DNA of 12,948 nucleotides from a candidate division CSSED10-310 bacterium. Lineage in GTDB: Bacteria; CSSED10-310; JAFGJC01. Positions 1 to 8,483 of this stretch are shown piece by piece (positions within the stretch are counted from its first letter, which is position 1; each line of letters starts with the position of its first letter). The notes beneath the pieces are model-generated. The model ran no database searches. It saw nothing but the letters and a program-made list of their open reading frames with translations, and had not been told where the DNA came from. The position numbers and the translations under genes were made by a program. The stretch covers positions 1 to 12,948 of the forward strand of contig JAFGJC010000133.1 of the NCBI GenBank assembly GCA_016929305.1, read 5' to 3'.

Positions 1-466
1 CTTCGGAGATATCTATATCTTTTGATAATTCATCAGTAATGACAGCTGCGATTTTCATAAGATGCAACCTGTTGGTCACGCGATCACTCCACTCCGTACG
101 ATCCTCTTCGAGAGCTTCAAATCCTTCCGGTAAGTCAAGGGGAGCATCGAGAAATAACGACCCTTTTACATTATCCGGCAATCGAAGATCATCGCGCTTG
201 CGAGATTCTTTGATTAATATAGAATCCTGAGCAAAGTTTATAACGCATTGACGTGCAATCTCCTGAAGTTGTTCAGATGATGTAAATGAATCTATACCAC
301 GTTCGACCATTTGAACCTTGATGGCATGAATCAAATCATCTCTGCTGACAGGTTTGCCGTTAATCCATGCGAATACTCCAGGCGTCGGTTGCGAAAAATC
401 GGATACATCAACAGGTGGGCAGCCGGTGATCAAAATAATAACAAGAGTTAATTCAGCAAAGCGCAT
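1..466 (-). CDS. SurA-like peptidyl-prolyl isomerase lipoprotein, N-terminal part (cut by window edge)
   Basis: 155 residues are visible; the 3' end lies beyond position 1. The protein starts with a short hydrophobic signal peptide and a lipobox, I13-T14-G15-C16, so it is predicted to be an exported lipoprotein acylated on Cys16. After a short linker comes FAWINGKPVSRDDLIHAI (about residues 32-49), the opening pattern of SurA-N/parvulin chaperones (usual form: V-x-VNG-x-x-I-T/S-x-x-E/D-L). It is followed by a helical, charged stretch. The parvulin catalytic domain, if there is one, is outside the window, so isomerase activity is inferred. The start is ATG at 464-466: an in-frame TGA lies immediately upstream and AAAGGA sits about 8 bases before the ATG. 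The start overlaps the 3' end of mfd by 14 bases, which suggests translational coupling. Expected role: folding or delivery of envelope proteins in the periplasm. Confidence 0.75.
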   Translation of the reverse strand, partial: MRFAELTLVIILITGCPPVDVSDFSQPTPGVFAWINGKPVSRDDLIHAIKVQMVERGIDSFTSSEQLQEIARQCVINFAQDSILIKESRKRDDLRLPDNVKGSLFLDAPLDLPEGFEALEEDRTEWSDRVTNRLHLMKIAAVITDELSKDIDISE

Positions 467-3400
467 TCAGTATTTCCTTTAATGAGTAAATCAAATATTC
501 AGGGCGGTCCTGAGTGATAGTTATTTGCAATGTCGCGGGAGGTGAAAATCGGAGGATATGCGAAGATTTCAGAAGCAGACTTGTGATTTTTTCGGGTGGA
601 ACCGCCGTTTTTTCATGGAATAATACATTTACATGCTTTCCTTTTGCTTCTATGGAAATGATACCCAATGCCCTGCCAAGTATCCGGAGGAATGACAGTT
701 GGGAAAGATTTTGAATTTCCACAGGCGGATCGCCAAAACGGTCTTTTACTTCTGTTATCAGGTTTTTAACCTGTTCTTCCGTACGAACAGTCGCAAATCT
801 TCGATATATTTCAAGACGGTCCGCGGGATCAGGTATGTATTCAGCCGGCACCATTGCATCAATAGGTAATTTCAACTCCGGATCTCTGAATTCAACAGAC
901 GCATCGCCTTTGAGTTCACGAACTGCATCCCGGATCAATCGGCAGTACATCTCATATCCGATAGCACTGATGTGTCCATGTTGATTGGATCCAAGGATAT
1001 CTCCTGCACCTCTGATTTCCAGGTCACGAGATGCCAGGCGAAATCCAGAACCCAGTTCCATCGCTTCCTTGATCGCCGCCAAACGCTCGCGTGCCGTCAC
1101 ACTGATAGCCGCTGATGCGGGGATCAACAAGTATGCATAAGCTTGCAAGCGATCCCTGCCGACGCGCCCGCGCAATTGATAAAGTTGTGCCAAACCCAGT
1201 TTATCAGCTCTATTGACCACAATGGTGTTTACGGATGGAATATCCAATCCTGACTCAATGATCGTTGTCGAAACGAGTACATCAAATTCCCTTTCAAGAA
1301 ACTGAAGCATTATTTTTTCTAGCTGGTTTTCGGGCATTTGCCCATGGGCAATGGCGATCTTGGCTTCAGGTACCAGTTTCCTCAGCATCTCGGCAAGGGC
1401 ATATATGGATTGCACTCGATTGTGGACGATATAAATCTGGCCATTTCTGTTGATTTCATCGAGTATTGCATTCCGAATCGTCTCCGTATTGAATTTAACA
1501 ACTCGGGTTACTATGGGTCTCCGGGATTCGGGAGGTGTGTTGATCAAACTGACATCCCGTATACCCAGCATGGCCATATTCAAGGTACGAGGAATTGGAG
1601 TGGCCGTCAGTGTCAGGACATCAGTTGCTGTGCGTAATTTCTTCATTATCTCCTTGTGCCTGACGCCAAAACGCTGTTCTTCATCGATCACAACGAGCCC
1701 AAGATCCTTGAAATGTACCATATTGGAAAGGAGTGCATGCGTTCCGATAACGATATCAATCGTTCCATCGGCAAGTCCTTTTTTGACATTTTTTGCATCA
1801 GCCGGTTTAAGAAATCTTGATAACATGGCAACCTTGACAGGGAACGCACGGAATCGCTCGGTAAAATTATAAAAATGCTGCTGAGCCAGAATTGTGGTCG
1901 GAACCAGTACCGCAACTTGCTTTCCATTGTTAGCAGCTTTAAATGCGGCACGCATCGCAACCTCCGTTTTCCCATAACCGACATCCCCGCAGACCAACCT
2001 GTCCATGGGTTTTTCCAACTCCATATCTGTTTTCACATCGGAAATAGCTTTCAGTTGATCTGGCGTTTCTTCGTATTCAAATCCCATTTCAAATTCACGC
2101 TGCCATGTATCATCCGATGGATAGGAATACCCCTGTACCACCTGCCGTTCCGAGAAGATTTTCAGAAGCTCAGCGGCAAGTTTGAGCACTGATTCTTTTA
2201 CTTTCTGTTTCCGGCGTTTGAATGTGATTCCACCCAATTTGTCCATGACAGGTCGTGCACCGCGTGAGGCAATATATCGTTGAATGAGATCGAGCCGTTC
2301 GACGGGAAGATATAATTTCTGGTCTTCTGCATACATGATCAGAAGAAAATCCCTCATCCTGCCATCTACCGGAAGTTGCTTTAGTCCCTCATACTGACCT
2401 ATTCCATGATCCACATGAACGATGAAATCACCGGGTTTCAGATCCTGAAACGACAATCCCGGTTCTAAATCCCGTGCTTTTCGCCATGGCTGTATTTTCT
2501 TTTCACCGATAATATCCCGTTCTGTCAGAAAAACACATTTGGAATCTTTAGCAATGAAACCTCTGCTGAGAACACCACCCATGAAAATTAGTTGAGTTCC
2601 TGAAAGTCTCAAGATGTCATGACTGGCAGAAAGATCCATTTCCATCTGCGTGATTTTTTCTTCCAAAAGACGCCTGACCGATTCCCTTCGATAGATTATC
2701 TGTACGGTATACCCTTGATTAAGCCATTGAAAAACCTGTGTCGAGAAGGTTCGATAGTCGCCCTTGTATTGAGGTACGGAGTCAACCGCCAACTCCTGTA
2801 TAAATGTTTCCTGTGTGCTGTCATATTCCAACATGTCTATCATTAACGCCGATTTCCCCGGCAGATCTTCTTTGTTTTCATGTGGAAGCAGTGTTCTATC
2901 CTCCGCACTAATCATCTCTATTATCCGCCGCGGTTCGACCCATACCGGCAAAGTCTGAAACCCGAGCCAACCCTCAAGTTGCTCCATAAATATTTTGGTT
3001 GGGCTGCCGGATCCATCTTTTTTGTCCACTGGCACAATCGTGACAGATTGAATTCTGGATATTGATCTCTGTGTGATCGAATCGAATTCACGTGCGGAAA
3101 CAACTTCGTCGCCAAAAAACTCAAACCGCACCGGCAACCGATAGATCGGAATAAAAATATCCAAGATACCGCCCCGAAATGAAAACTCACCCGGGTTTTC
3201 CACTCTCAGCACACGATGGTATCCATAATCGGGCAGGGATTTGATAAGCAGAGAAACATGACATGTTTTCCCACTTTCAATCGAAATACGTGTCTGGAAA
3301 AATTGGTCTTTATCTGGCGCCCGTATTGCAAGAAAAGCGGCGGGGAAAACTGGTACTGCATTAGGATTATTCGAAAGAGCATAAAAAGATCCGGACATAT

Positions 3401-3767
3401 GCGCCTTGAAGACGGCAAGTGACTCTTCCTCCGAAAAATCGAATTGTCGGGGATCAGGAAAGAGAATTACCGTGCCAGTCGACTCCTCCCGCATGACCGG
3501 CTCCTGGGTATCGCTCTGATCCCTGAGCATCGCCTGACCTGGTTCAGCCAGAAAGAAACGAAGATTCTTCGCCATATCAACTGCGGTATTTTGATCGGGA
3601 ACGACAATGAATACAGGTTTCTGCAGATTCCGTTTCAATTCAGCCAAAAAAGAGGCTGTTCCGGTCAAATGAGTACTGACCAGATAAGCTCGCTCTCTGC
3701 CGTCTTGAATTATTTGACGGATTTTATGAAATGTTTCTGTCGCCGTCCAAATTGGTTTCATCAGCAT
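453..3767 (-). CDS. mfd: Transcription-repair coupling factor Mfd (TRCF)
   Basis: A complete 1104-residue protein, near the usual Mfd length of about 1150. The N-terminal third is the degenerate UvrB-like module that recruits UvrA; FSFRGGILDIF at 195-205 is typical of it, and no Walker A is seen there. The RNA-polymerase-interacting (CarD/RID-like) domain starts near LKPGDFIVHVDHGIGQYEG (443-461). The RecG-like motor follows: Walker A GDVGYGKTE at 594-602, DEEQ box at 695-698, TATPIPRTLN at 721-730 and motif VI QLRGRVGRDR at 864-873. The C-terminal TRCF domain (about 960-1060) begins near PAEYIPDPADRLEIYRR. By family knowledge, Mfd displaces stalled RNA polymerase using ATP and recruits UvrA to the lesion. 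The ATG at 3765-3767 starts MLMKPIW; a second ATG two codons on is also possible. I see no clear Shine-Dalgarno for either. The 3' end overlaps the lipoprotein gene. Confidence 0.98.
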   Translation of the reverse strand: MLMKPIWTATETFHKIRQIIQDGRERAYLVSTHLTGTASFLAELKRNLQKPVFIVVPDQNTAVDMAKNLRFFLAEPGQAMLRDQSDTQEPVMREESTGTVILFPDPRQFDFSEEESLAVFKAHMSGSFYALSNNPNAVPVFPAAFLAIRAPDKDQFFQTRISIESGKTCHVSLLIKSLPDYGYHRVLRVENPGEFSFRGGILDIFIPIYRLPVRFEFFGDEVVSAREFDSITQRSISRIQSVTIVPVDKKDGSGSPTKIFMEQLEGWLGFQTLPVWVEPRRIIEMISAEDRTLLPHENKEDLPGKSALMIDMLEYDSTQETFIQELAVDSVPQYKGDYRTFSTQVFQWLNQGYTVQIIYRRESVRRLLEEKITQMEMDLSASHDILRLSGTQLIFMGGVLSRGFIAKDSKCVFLTERDIIGEKKIQPWRKARDLEPGLSFQDLKPGDFIVHVDHGIGQYEGLKQLPVDGRMRDFLLIMYAEDQKLYLPVERLDLIQRYIASRGARPVMDKLGGITFKRRKQKVKESVLKLAAELLKIFSERQVVQGYSYPSDDTWQREFEMGFEYEETPDQLKAISDVKTDMELEKPMDRLVCGDVGYGKTEVAMRAAFKAANNGKQVAVLVPTTILAQQHFYNFTERFRAFPVKVAMLSRFLKPADAKNVKKGLADGTIDIVIGTHALLSNMVHFKDLGLVVIDEEQRFGVRHKEIMKKLRTATDVLTLTATPIPRTLNMAMLGIRDVSLINTPPESRRPIVTRVVKFNTETIRNAILDEINRNGQIYIVHNRVQSIYALAEMLRKLVPEAKIAIAHGQMPENQLEKIMLQFLEREFDVLVSTTIIESGLDIPSVNTIVVNRADKLGLAQLYQLRGRVGRDRLQAYAYLLIPASAAISVTARERLAAIKEAMELGSGFRLASRDLEIRGAGDILGSNQHGHISAIGYEMYCRLIRDAVRELKGDASVEFRDPELKLPIDAMVPAEYIPDPADRLEIYRRFATVRTEEQVKNLITEVKDRFGDPPVEIQNLSQLSFLRILGRALGIISIEAKGKHVNVLFHEKTAVPPEKITSLLLKSSHILRFSPPATLQITITQDRPEYLIYSLKEILNALC

Positions 3768-3878
3768 AAGTGTTTACACCAAACAACTAATATATTCCAG
3801 TGACGTAAAAAGGTTTCATTTTTTTATCATCTGCAAGAGTTGCATTTCCAGATCGTTCTGTTTAGAGTGGCGGATTGT

Positions 3879-4280
3879 ATGCTGCCAGAAGGATACTCCA
3901 GAGATCACAGTCAATTCAGCCTTGCCCGGTTTGAACAATGGGCTCAGGAAGCACTACAGGCTCTCCCGTCAAATTTCAGAAACAAAATAGATAATGTAGC
4001 TATTTTTGTTCAGGATGAGCCGGATCTCCATCTGCTGCGAAGTATGAAGCTGCCGCGCGGAAGCACACTCTTCGGCGTCTATCAAGGCATACCGTTGAAT
4101 AAACGGGGTCATTATTATATGAACGTGATGCCGGATCAAATTATTATTTTCAGACGACCTATATTGAGATTTTATCGAACGGAAGCCTCCATAAAAAAAC
4201 AGATCAGAGACACTCTGATTCATGAGATCGGACATCATTTCGGGATGACGGAATCAGAGATTCAGAATGCCATGGGTTAG
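3879..4280 (+). CDS. Small zincin-type metallopeptidase (PF06262/DUF1025-like)
   Basis: This is the only plus-strand gene, about 133 residues from the ATG at 3879. Near the C-terminus it carries LIHEIGHHFGM, an HExxHxxG zinc site (His115, Glu116, His119 in this numbering). The preceding region has the family pattern: an N-terminal helix with ALQALPSNFR, NVAIFVQDEP, LFGVYQGIPL, then PDQIIIFRRPILRFY leading into the zinc helix. These are small, probably cytosolic, predicted zinc peptidases whose substrates are not known to me. An in-frame TTG at 3840 would add 13 residues (HFQIVLFRVADC...). I prefer the ATG because the family normally starts close to the F-x-x-x-V/A-x-x-AL-x-x-LP helix; the ribosome site (GGCGG) is weak for either. 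The gene is divergent from mfd and convergent with the glycosyltransferase gene, so it is likely transcribed alone. Confidence 0.85.
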   Translation: MLPEGYSRDHSQFSLARFEQWAQEALQALPSNFRNKIDNVAIFVQDEPDLHLLRSMKLPRGSTLFGVYQGIPLNKRGHYYMNVMPDQIIIFRRPILRFYRTEASIKKQIRDTLIHEIGHHFGMTESEIQNAMG

Positions 4281-4322
4281 CCGGTTTCAAATTTCCTGCG
4301 GTGAGTATCCACTCGAGTGAAG

Positions 4323-6095
4323 TCAGTGATTGGAGTTATCTTTTCGGACTGCAGCCGCCTTTTTACGGTCCGGATTCAATTCCGGTTCTGAACCCGGAAA
4401 ATTAATCTCCAATGTCAATAATCCGCTTTTCTGTAATTTCTTGATGCGCGAGTTTTTAAAGAGTTTTTGAATCTCATTTATTCGATCATTATCTTGAGGA
4501 GAAAAAACCATTACGAAGGGTTTGTCGCTAAGATTTTCAGGTGGAAAAGCATTCTCAGAATTATAATCCGACATATATCGAAGCGGATCAAACAGAAAGA
4601 CGTAATATTCATCTGCATAGGTACCTTTGGTAAATTCATAAACTGCCAGATTCGGCGCACATTGATGGAGATTTCTCGAGAAGAAATGAGGAACATTGGG
4701 CTGGTGTTGCAAATCCGAAAACAAAACGGTGACTTGTTCATTGATAACCGGCAATTTTCTGGGTCCCGAATGAAACGAAGGTATTCTGATCCAGCCGACT
4801 GCCATAAGAAACATAAATGCAACGATAATGTTAATGTGATAACGCCGAGTGAGGAATAGATTGATAAAATGCCCAAACCATAATCCCGCCAACAAGATTG
4901 CCAATCCGACAGCAGGGGTGAAGTAAAGCCCTCGCCAATTTCCCGGTGTAATAACGCAAAGCGCTAGAATCGATGTCGATAACGCAAGAACAATGCCTTT
5001 GACGGAAAGGGTTTTAATGTTTTTTAGAAGCAACCAAATCCCTCCCAGAAAACCTGTTGCGGTTACAAAAGGTAAAAGTGGTTTGTCACCGGGGAAAAAC
5101 GATTGCAGTTCTGCACGGTAATTAAAATTCGTCAGTGTTATTCGAATAATTCGCAGCAATTCCATCCATTCAAAAGGATACTTTTCATGAAATCCGAAGA
5201 TTTGTCTGCGTTTATTGAACAGATACCCGCCAGATCTAAAAATGGCAATAATCAGAGGAGTACAGAGTATCGTTAATACCGCAGTAAAAATTACCATTTC
5301 CTTCGCAATTCTGGACCGTTGAGAAGCCATCGATTTATTGAAAAACGTTAAAACCCCATACCCAAGAATAATGACCGGAACAATCCTGCCGGACGAATGG
5401 ATATAGACAGCCACGGCAGAAAGTAACGCAAGTATTACGGATCGTTTCCATGGTGTCGCAAGGTTTCTTTGATCCATTAAGATCGTAAGGCTTGCCAATA
5501 AAACAATTGTCACGATATCAAACCGCAACAGACCGGGAATCGGGTCACACCGCTGAAAATATGGGGATAACGCTATCAATCCCGAAGCGCATATTGCCGA
5601 AGTGGAATTCGATATTCGCCGTGTCAAAGCGTAAACAACAACAATCATACAGGAAGCATAACCAATAGAAATGACTTTCAACGTTGTCCAGGACATGCCA
5701 AACAGTTTAACGAACGGCACAAACAGATAAGCTGTCAGTGTTTCATCGTATTCATATTTTGATAAAAATGGAAAGATATGGTTACCCTTCAAAATTTCAT
5801 TAATTGCATACCCGTATCTTGCGGAGAGATCCCCGATGTTGAAATATTTTTCGATATGGTACAACCGGATGAAAAGCGTTGCGATCCAAAGAACAGAAAT
5901 AAAAAACCATTCAGCATGTTTCCACTGTTCTGGTGAGTGAATTGTCCAAGTGACATCTCGTATAGCGATGAGGATTACAAACGAAATAAGCCATAGGAAT
6001 ACGCCAAAAAGGTAATAATCAGAAATAAATAATTTCTGTATAACTATTGCGAGAACAAAAAAAAGCAAATAATTGATTTTGGGAGGAAGTTTCAT
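4323..6095 (-). CDS. GT-C fold (GT39/ArnT/PMT-like) membrane glycosyltransferase
   Basis: 590 residues with about a dozen predicted membrane spans (for example 9-24, 28-46, 62-78, 139-157, 189-207, 217-232, 268-287, 341-358, 366-383, 392-407, 420-436). A soluble, probably extracytoplasmic C-terminal tail of about 150 residues follows. The first large loop has IRLYHIEKYFNIGDLSARYG (76-95). Its Asp89 sits where PMT_2/GT39 enzymes carry the acidic residue of the first loop, and the spacing to a Tyr and the later ILKG is typical. HSSGRIVP (233-240) and NWRGLYFTP (386-394) look like the later arginine- and histidine-bearing loops. Such enzymes move a sugar from a polyprenyl-phosphate donor to a lipid or protein outside the cytoplasmic membrane; donor and acceptor cannot be read from the sequence. 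The C-terminal tail ends in a charged stretch (PDRKKAAAVRKDNSNH). The start is ATG at 6093-6095, with no clear Shine-Dalgarno. No glycan-biosynthesis genes lie nearby. Confidence 0.8.
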   Translation of the reverse strand: MKLPPKINYLLFFVLAIVIQKLFISDYYLFGVFLWLISFVILIAIRDVTWTIHSPEQWKHAEWFFISVLWIATLFIRLYHIEKYFNIGDLSARYGYAINEILKGNHIFPFLSKYEYDETLTAYLFVPFVKLFGMSWTTLKVISIGYASCMIVVVYALTRRISNSTSAICASGLIALSPYFQRCDPIPGLLRFDIVTIVLLASLTILMDQRNLATPWKRSVILALLSAVAVYIHSSGRIVPVIILGYGVLTFFNKSMASQRSRIAKEMVIFTAVLTILCTPLIIAIFRSGGYLFNKRRQIFGFHEKYPFEWMELLRIIRITLTNFNYRAELQSFFPGDKPLLPFVTATGFLGGIWLLLKNIKTLSVKGIVLALSTSILALCVITPGNWRGLYFTPAVGLAILLAGLWFGHFINLFLTRRYHINIIVAFMFLMAVGWIRIPSFHSGPRKLPVINEQVTVLFSDLQHQPNVPHFFSRNLHQCAPNLAVYEFTKGTYADEYYVFLFDPLRYMSDYNSENAFPPENLSDKPFVMVFSPQDNDRINEIQKLFKNSRIKKLQKSGLLTLEINFPGSEPELNPDRKKAAAVRKDNSNH

Positions 6096-6199
6096 CGCTT
6101 ATAACATATATGTTCGGCCGCATTCGGTTTCATTGTATGTTCTAAGAGCTGACATTTAAGTATTTTTGAATAAAATCTGAATGATTTTACCGGCATCAT

Positions 6200-6685
6200 T
6201 TAACGACGGTTGAACATTCTCAATCCACGTCTTAGCAGAAGTCCGGAGTATTTGTTCAAGAAATGGTCGCGATCGAGAAAAGGTATTAGCGATTTACCTC
6301 GGGGATTTAATCGTTGCAGCGCTCCATACAGATCTGCATTGGTGTTATGTTCCCGATAACCCGCGCGATAGGTATTAATCGCCATGGTTTTGTTTCCTGA
6401 AACCTCATAAACTTTCCCAAGATTTAAAAAGACTTCCGGATGTTCTTTTCCGCGGGACACAGCAATATTGCACAGTTTCTTCGCCACATCGAACTTTGAT
6501 CGTGCTGTTGCTAACGCAATGCCATAATAGGATAGATATAATGGATCGGTATCTCTCAGTTCTGTTATGTTTTCGCATGCCACTGCTTTTCGGAAACAGC
6601 TGAGAGCCTTGTCATATTGCTGACGTTTAAAATACGTCATGCCTTTTTGAAAAGCCTGTCTCTGTTCGAAAGCATTTTTCTGCAT
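6200..6685 (-). CDS. Tetratricopeptide-repeat protein
   Basis: 161 residues with no signal peptide or membrane span, so probably cytosolic. About three TPR units can be traced: 9-40 (MTYFKRQQYDKALSCFRKAV), 48-81 (LYLSYYGIALATARSKFDVAKKLCNIAV) and 82-115 (PEVFLNLGKVYEVSGNKTMAINTYRAGY). Each shows the G/A, A and Y/F positions of the repeat. The basic C-terminus contains IPFLDRDHFLNKYSGLLLRRG (134-154, roughly ipFLxRxxxLNkxxGxL). I associate that motif with small TPR proteins of deltaproteobacteria, from memory only. A role as a protein-interaction adaptor is likely; the partner is unknown. The ATG at 6683-6685 follows GGGGAG by about 8 bases, a good ribosome site. The gene lies 104 bases upstream of the glycosyltransferase start on the same strand and could be co-transcribed with it. 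Confidence 0.8.
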   Translation of the reverse strand: MQKNAFEQRQAFQKGMTYFKRQQYDKALSCFRKAVACENITELRDTDPLYLSYYGIALATARSKFDVAKKLCNIAVSRGKEHPEVFLNLGKVYEVSGNKTMAINTYRAGYREHNTNADLYGALQRLNPRGKSLIPFLDRDHFLNKYSGLLLRRGLRMFNRR

Positions 6686-6815
6686 CCGGTCATCTCCCCA
6701 AATTGAAAGCCGGTTTACTGCTTACGATTGTTTCAAAAAATGATCCCCTTGTTGAGCTGCCCGACAATGACACAACTACTTTACATCAGCGGTAGTGACT
6801 AAACCAGAAAAATGA

Positions 6816-6926
6816 CTATTTGTCGGATTTTTTCTCTGTTGATTTCTTCACTTTATGAGGTCTTGTTTTACCAAAGGAACCTCTGTAAATTTTTCCGCGT
6901 TTGCTTCTTTGATCACCTTTTCCCAT
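6816..6926 (-). CDS. 30S ribosomal protein bTHX
   Basis: A 36-residue, strongly basic protein that starts MGKGDQRSKRGKIYRGSFGK and continues TRPHKVKKSTEKKSDK. The block MGKGD-x-x-(S/T)-x-RGKI-x-x-G-(S/T)-(F/Y)-G-x-x-RP is the signature of the bTHX family, first seen in the Thermus 30S subunit, where the peptide lies in a cavity of the 16S rRNA head. The stop is TAG at 6816-6818. The ATG at 6924-6926 is preceded by GGAGGTG with about 9-11 bases of spacing, one of the strongest ribosome sites in the window. The gene stands between the end of the ATP-grasp/proteasome-like cluster (separated by a hairpin) and the TPR gene. I see no convincing promoter of its own. It may rely on read-through past the hairpin or on a promoter inside the ligase gene. 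Confidence 0.93.
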   Translation of the reverse strand: MGKGDQRSKRGKIYRGSFGKTRPHKVKKSTEKKSDK

Positions 6927-6973
6927 AGAGTTTGACACCTCCAAAAGTTTTCTTCCCTTGACCCATTAAATTG

Positions 6974-7005
6974 CGGGAAACGGCTCTGCACCGAACCGTT
7001 TCCCG
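6974..7005 (-). terminator. Long hairpin after the second ATP-grasp gene; terminator or attenuator
   Basis: Read on the minus strand, CGGGAAACGGTTC pairs with GAGCCGTTTCCCG over 13 pairs, with one G-U pair, around a six-base GGTGCA loop. It starts about 23 bases after the TAA of the upstream ligase gene and ends about 47 bases before the bTHX start. The stem is as stable as an intrinsic terminator, but the following bases (CAATTTAATGGG) are only a poor U-tract. It may instead be an mRNA 3' stabiliser, a leaky terminator or a leader element of bTHX. The plus-strand side has no U-tract either. Confidence 0.55.
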
Positions 7006-7028
7006 GTAACAATTACGATCTGCACCAA

Positions 7029-8432
7029 TTATTTTTCGCCTTCGACCACCACGATGGGACAAAGCCCGCCACCTGCTGAAATGTTGATGACAGCGGCTTC
7101 GGATGTTCTGCACATGCCACCGGCATGTTTACCGCCGAATGCATAGAAATTTTGATTCAACTTTTTAGATTTCCATTTCAATTCCGGATCGACTTCTGGG
7201 AGTTCCATTTCTGGAATATGAACGAATTCTTGAACCACATATTTCTGATCTGTCGTTGCGGCAATCTGTATTGTTTCCTCCCATTTGGCCTGGGTATTTA
7301 CCGGTCCGACACACACTCCCTTTCCGCCATAAAGATCCATTGGTTTAAGAACCAGTGTCTCGCGATGATCTCTTACAAAATCGAAAAGATCTATTTGTGT
7401 TTTTCCATCTGGAGCCATCGTTTTCCGGTTGGTCATGAGTCGTGTCCATGGAACATTATTGATGACGACTTCCTTTTCTTCGGGAGTGAAGAGTTTCATG
7501 ATTTCAGGATCCTGAAGATGTTCCAGCAAACTCTTGATGGCAGCCAAAAGCGAACGAATTGAATTAACGCAGCAGAAAGCGTTATCGCGATAAGCGGCAC
7601 GCAAAGGTTTTATATCTTCCCAAACATCAGTCCAATTTCGGATCCAGCCTCGACGATAGAGGATATCGATTGGCATACCGGCTGGTGTATATGCTTTACC
7701 ATTTCGGTAATCCAATGAAGGCGGCGTGGCAAACTCGCATCGATAGCCCTGCCGTTTGAAATCTTCTACAATGAGAAGGAATTCGGGATATGTAGCTCCT
7801 TTATCGGAAACAATGGCGATATTGGGCAATGATTTCTTGCCACCCCATTCCCGGTAAGCCCTAAGAAGATTGTATAGAATTTGAGGAATGAAGCGATCTG
7901 AACTCATATAGTACTTTTTCCGAAGGGCATCCATCACCGAAGTCTGTTCAATAATTTCCGTTTGTACATCTGAGTACATCGGTCCGCCGGGTGAGTCGGT
8001 ATTGAATTCTATAAATTTAAGTATATCATTCTCCATAAACGCATCGTTACGAGTAATCCAGACACGGCGCTGAGTTCCTGTTTCACTCTCAACCAGTTCC
8101 GTTTCCTTGTCAGTTAGGTTGAACATCGGTTTAAATTTATCATCCATAAAATACAAGTTGGAAATTTTTTCCAATGCGTTCATGATGTGATTGGAAATCC
8201 GTTCGATTTCATTCATCTGTCCCCGGCTGATGAAATAGGGCATAATGAAGACAGGAAACGGTTTTTTGATAACATTGTCGCCTTCTCCCACATTGATAAC
8301 GCACCCCCGTTCATGGAACTCTTTATTCGCATTTTCCAAAATGTGTTTTACGGGGGTTTCCGGTGTATCCATGTTATTCAGTATTTCCCTGAATTCTTGA
8401 TTGATCTTGTTGATCAGATTTTTGTCGGACAT
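7029..8432 (-). CDS. Circularly permuted ATP-grasp ligase (glutathionylspermidine-synthase-like), copy B
   Basis: A complete 467-residue protein, taken as a carboxylate-amine/thiol ligase of the circularly permuted ATP-grasp group. The acidic metal-binding strand comes early: R128-N129-D130, then IEFNTDSPGG (141-150, with Glu142, Asn144, Asp146), close to the E-x-N-x-DTP motif of glutathionylspermidine synthases. DILYRRG (256-262) follows. The nucleotide-binding part is C-terminal: VLKP (Lys363) with GGKGV (369-373), the hinge YVVQEFV (398-404) and a terminal R-x-S...INISAGGG loop (442-456). By family knowledge, such enzymes activate a carboxylate as acyl phosphate and join it to an amine. 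The substrates here are unknown, and no amidase (CHAP) domain is fused as in the bifunctional E. coli Gsp enzyme. The ATG at 8430-8432 lies behind AGAGGAG/AAAGG. It is 51 bases downstream of the active proteasome-like gene and is the last gene of the cluster. Confidence 0.85.
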   Translation of the reverse strand: MSDKNLINKINQEFREILNNMDTPETPVKHILENANKEFHERGCVINVGEGDNVIKKPFPVFIMPYFISRGQMNEIERISNHIMNALEKISNLYFMDDKFKPMFNLTDKETELVESETGTQRRVWITRNDAFMENDILKFIEFNTDSPGGPMYSDVQTEIIEQTSVMDALRKKYYMSSDRFIPQILYNLLRAYREWGGKKSLPNIAIVSDKGATYPEFLLIVEDFKRQGYRCEFATPPSLDYRNGKAYTPAGMPIDILYRRGWIRNWTDVWEDIKPLRAAYRDNAFCCVNSIRSLLAAIKSLLEHLQDPEIMKLFTPEEKEVVINNVPWTRLMTNRKTMAPDGKTQIDLFDFVRDHRETLVLKPMDLYGGKGVCVGPVNTQAKWEETIQIAATTDQKYVVQEFVHIPEMELPEVDPELKWKSKKLNQNFYAFGGKHAGGMCRTSEAAVINISAGGGLCPIVVVEGEK

Positions 8433-8483
8433 GACATCCTTTCTCCTCTCTAATAAAAAAAGAACGGGTTAAGCTTCATGAGT

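Noticed and set aside
1450..1872. 140-residue plus-strand open frame inside mfd
   Set aside because: It is antisense to the conserved Mfd helicase domain, with no motif and no ribosome site; a shadow frame.
3840..3878. TTG at 3840 as the start of the zincin-type peptidase
   Set aside because: The 13 extra residues do not resemble the family's N-terminus and no good ribosome site precedes the TTG. The ATG at 3879 fits family length better, though this is not certain.
4310..4319. Palindrome CACTCGAGTG between the convergent zincin and glycosyltransferase genes
   Set aside because: Ten bases with no loop and no U-tract; it cannot be told from chance and does not look like a bidirectional terminator.
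6138..6199. Small inverted repeats (AATGAT/ATCATT, AAAATC/GATTTT) after the TPR gene as a terminator
   Set aside because: The stems are six AT-rich pairs with no clean U-tract, too weak to call.
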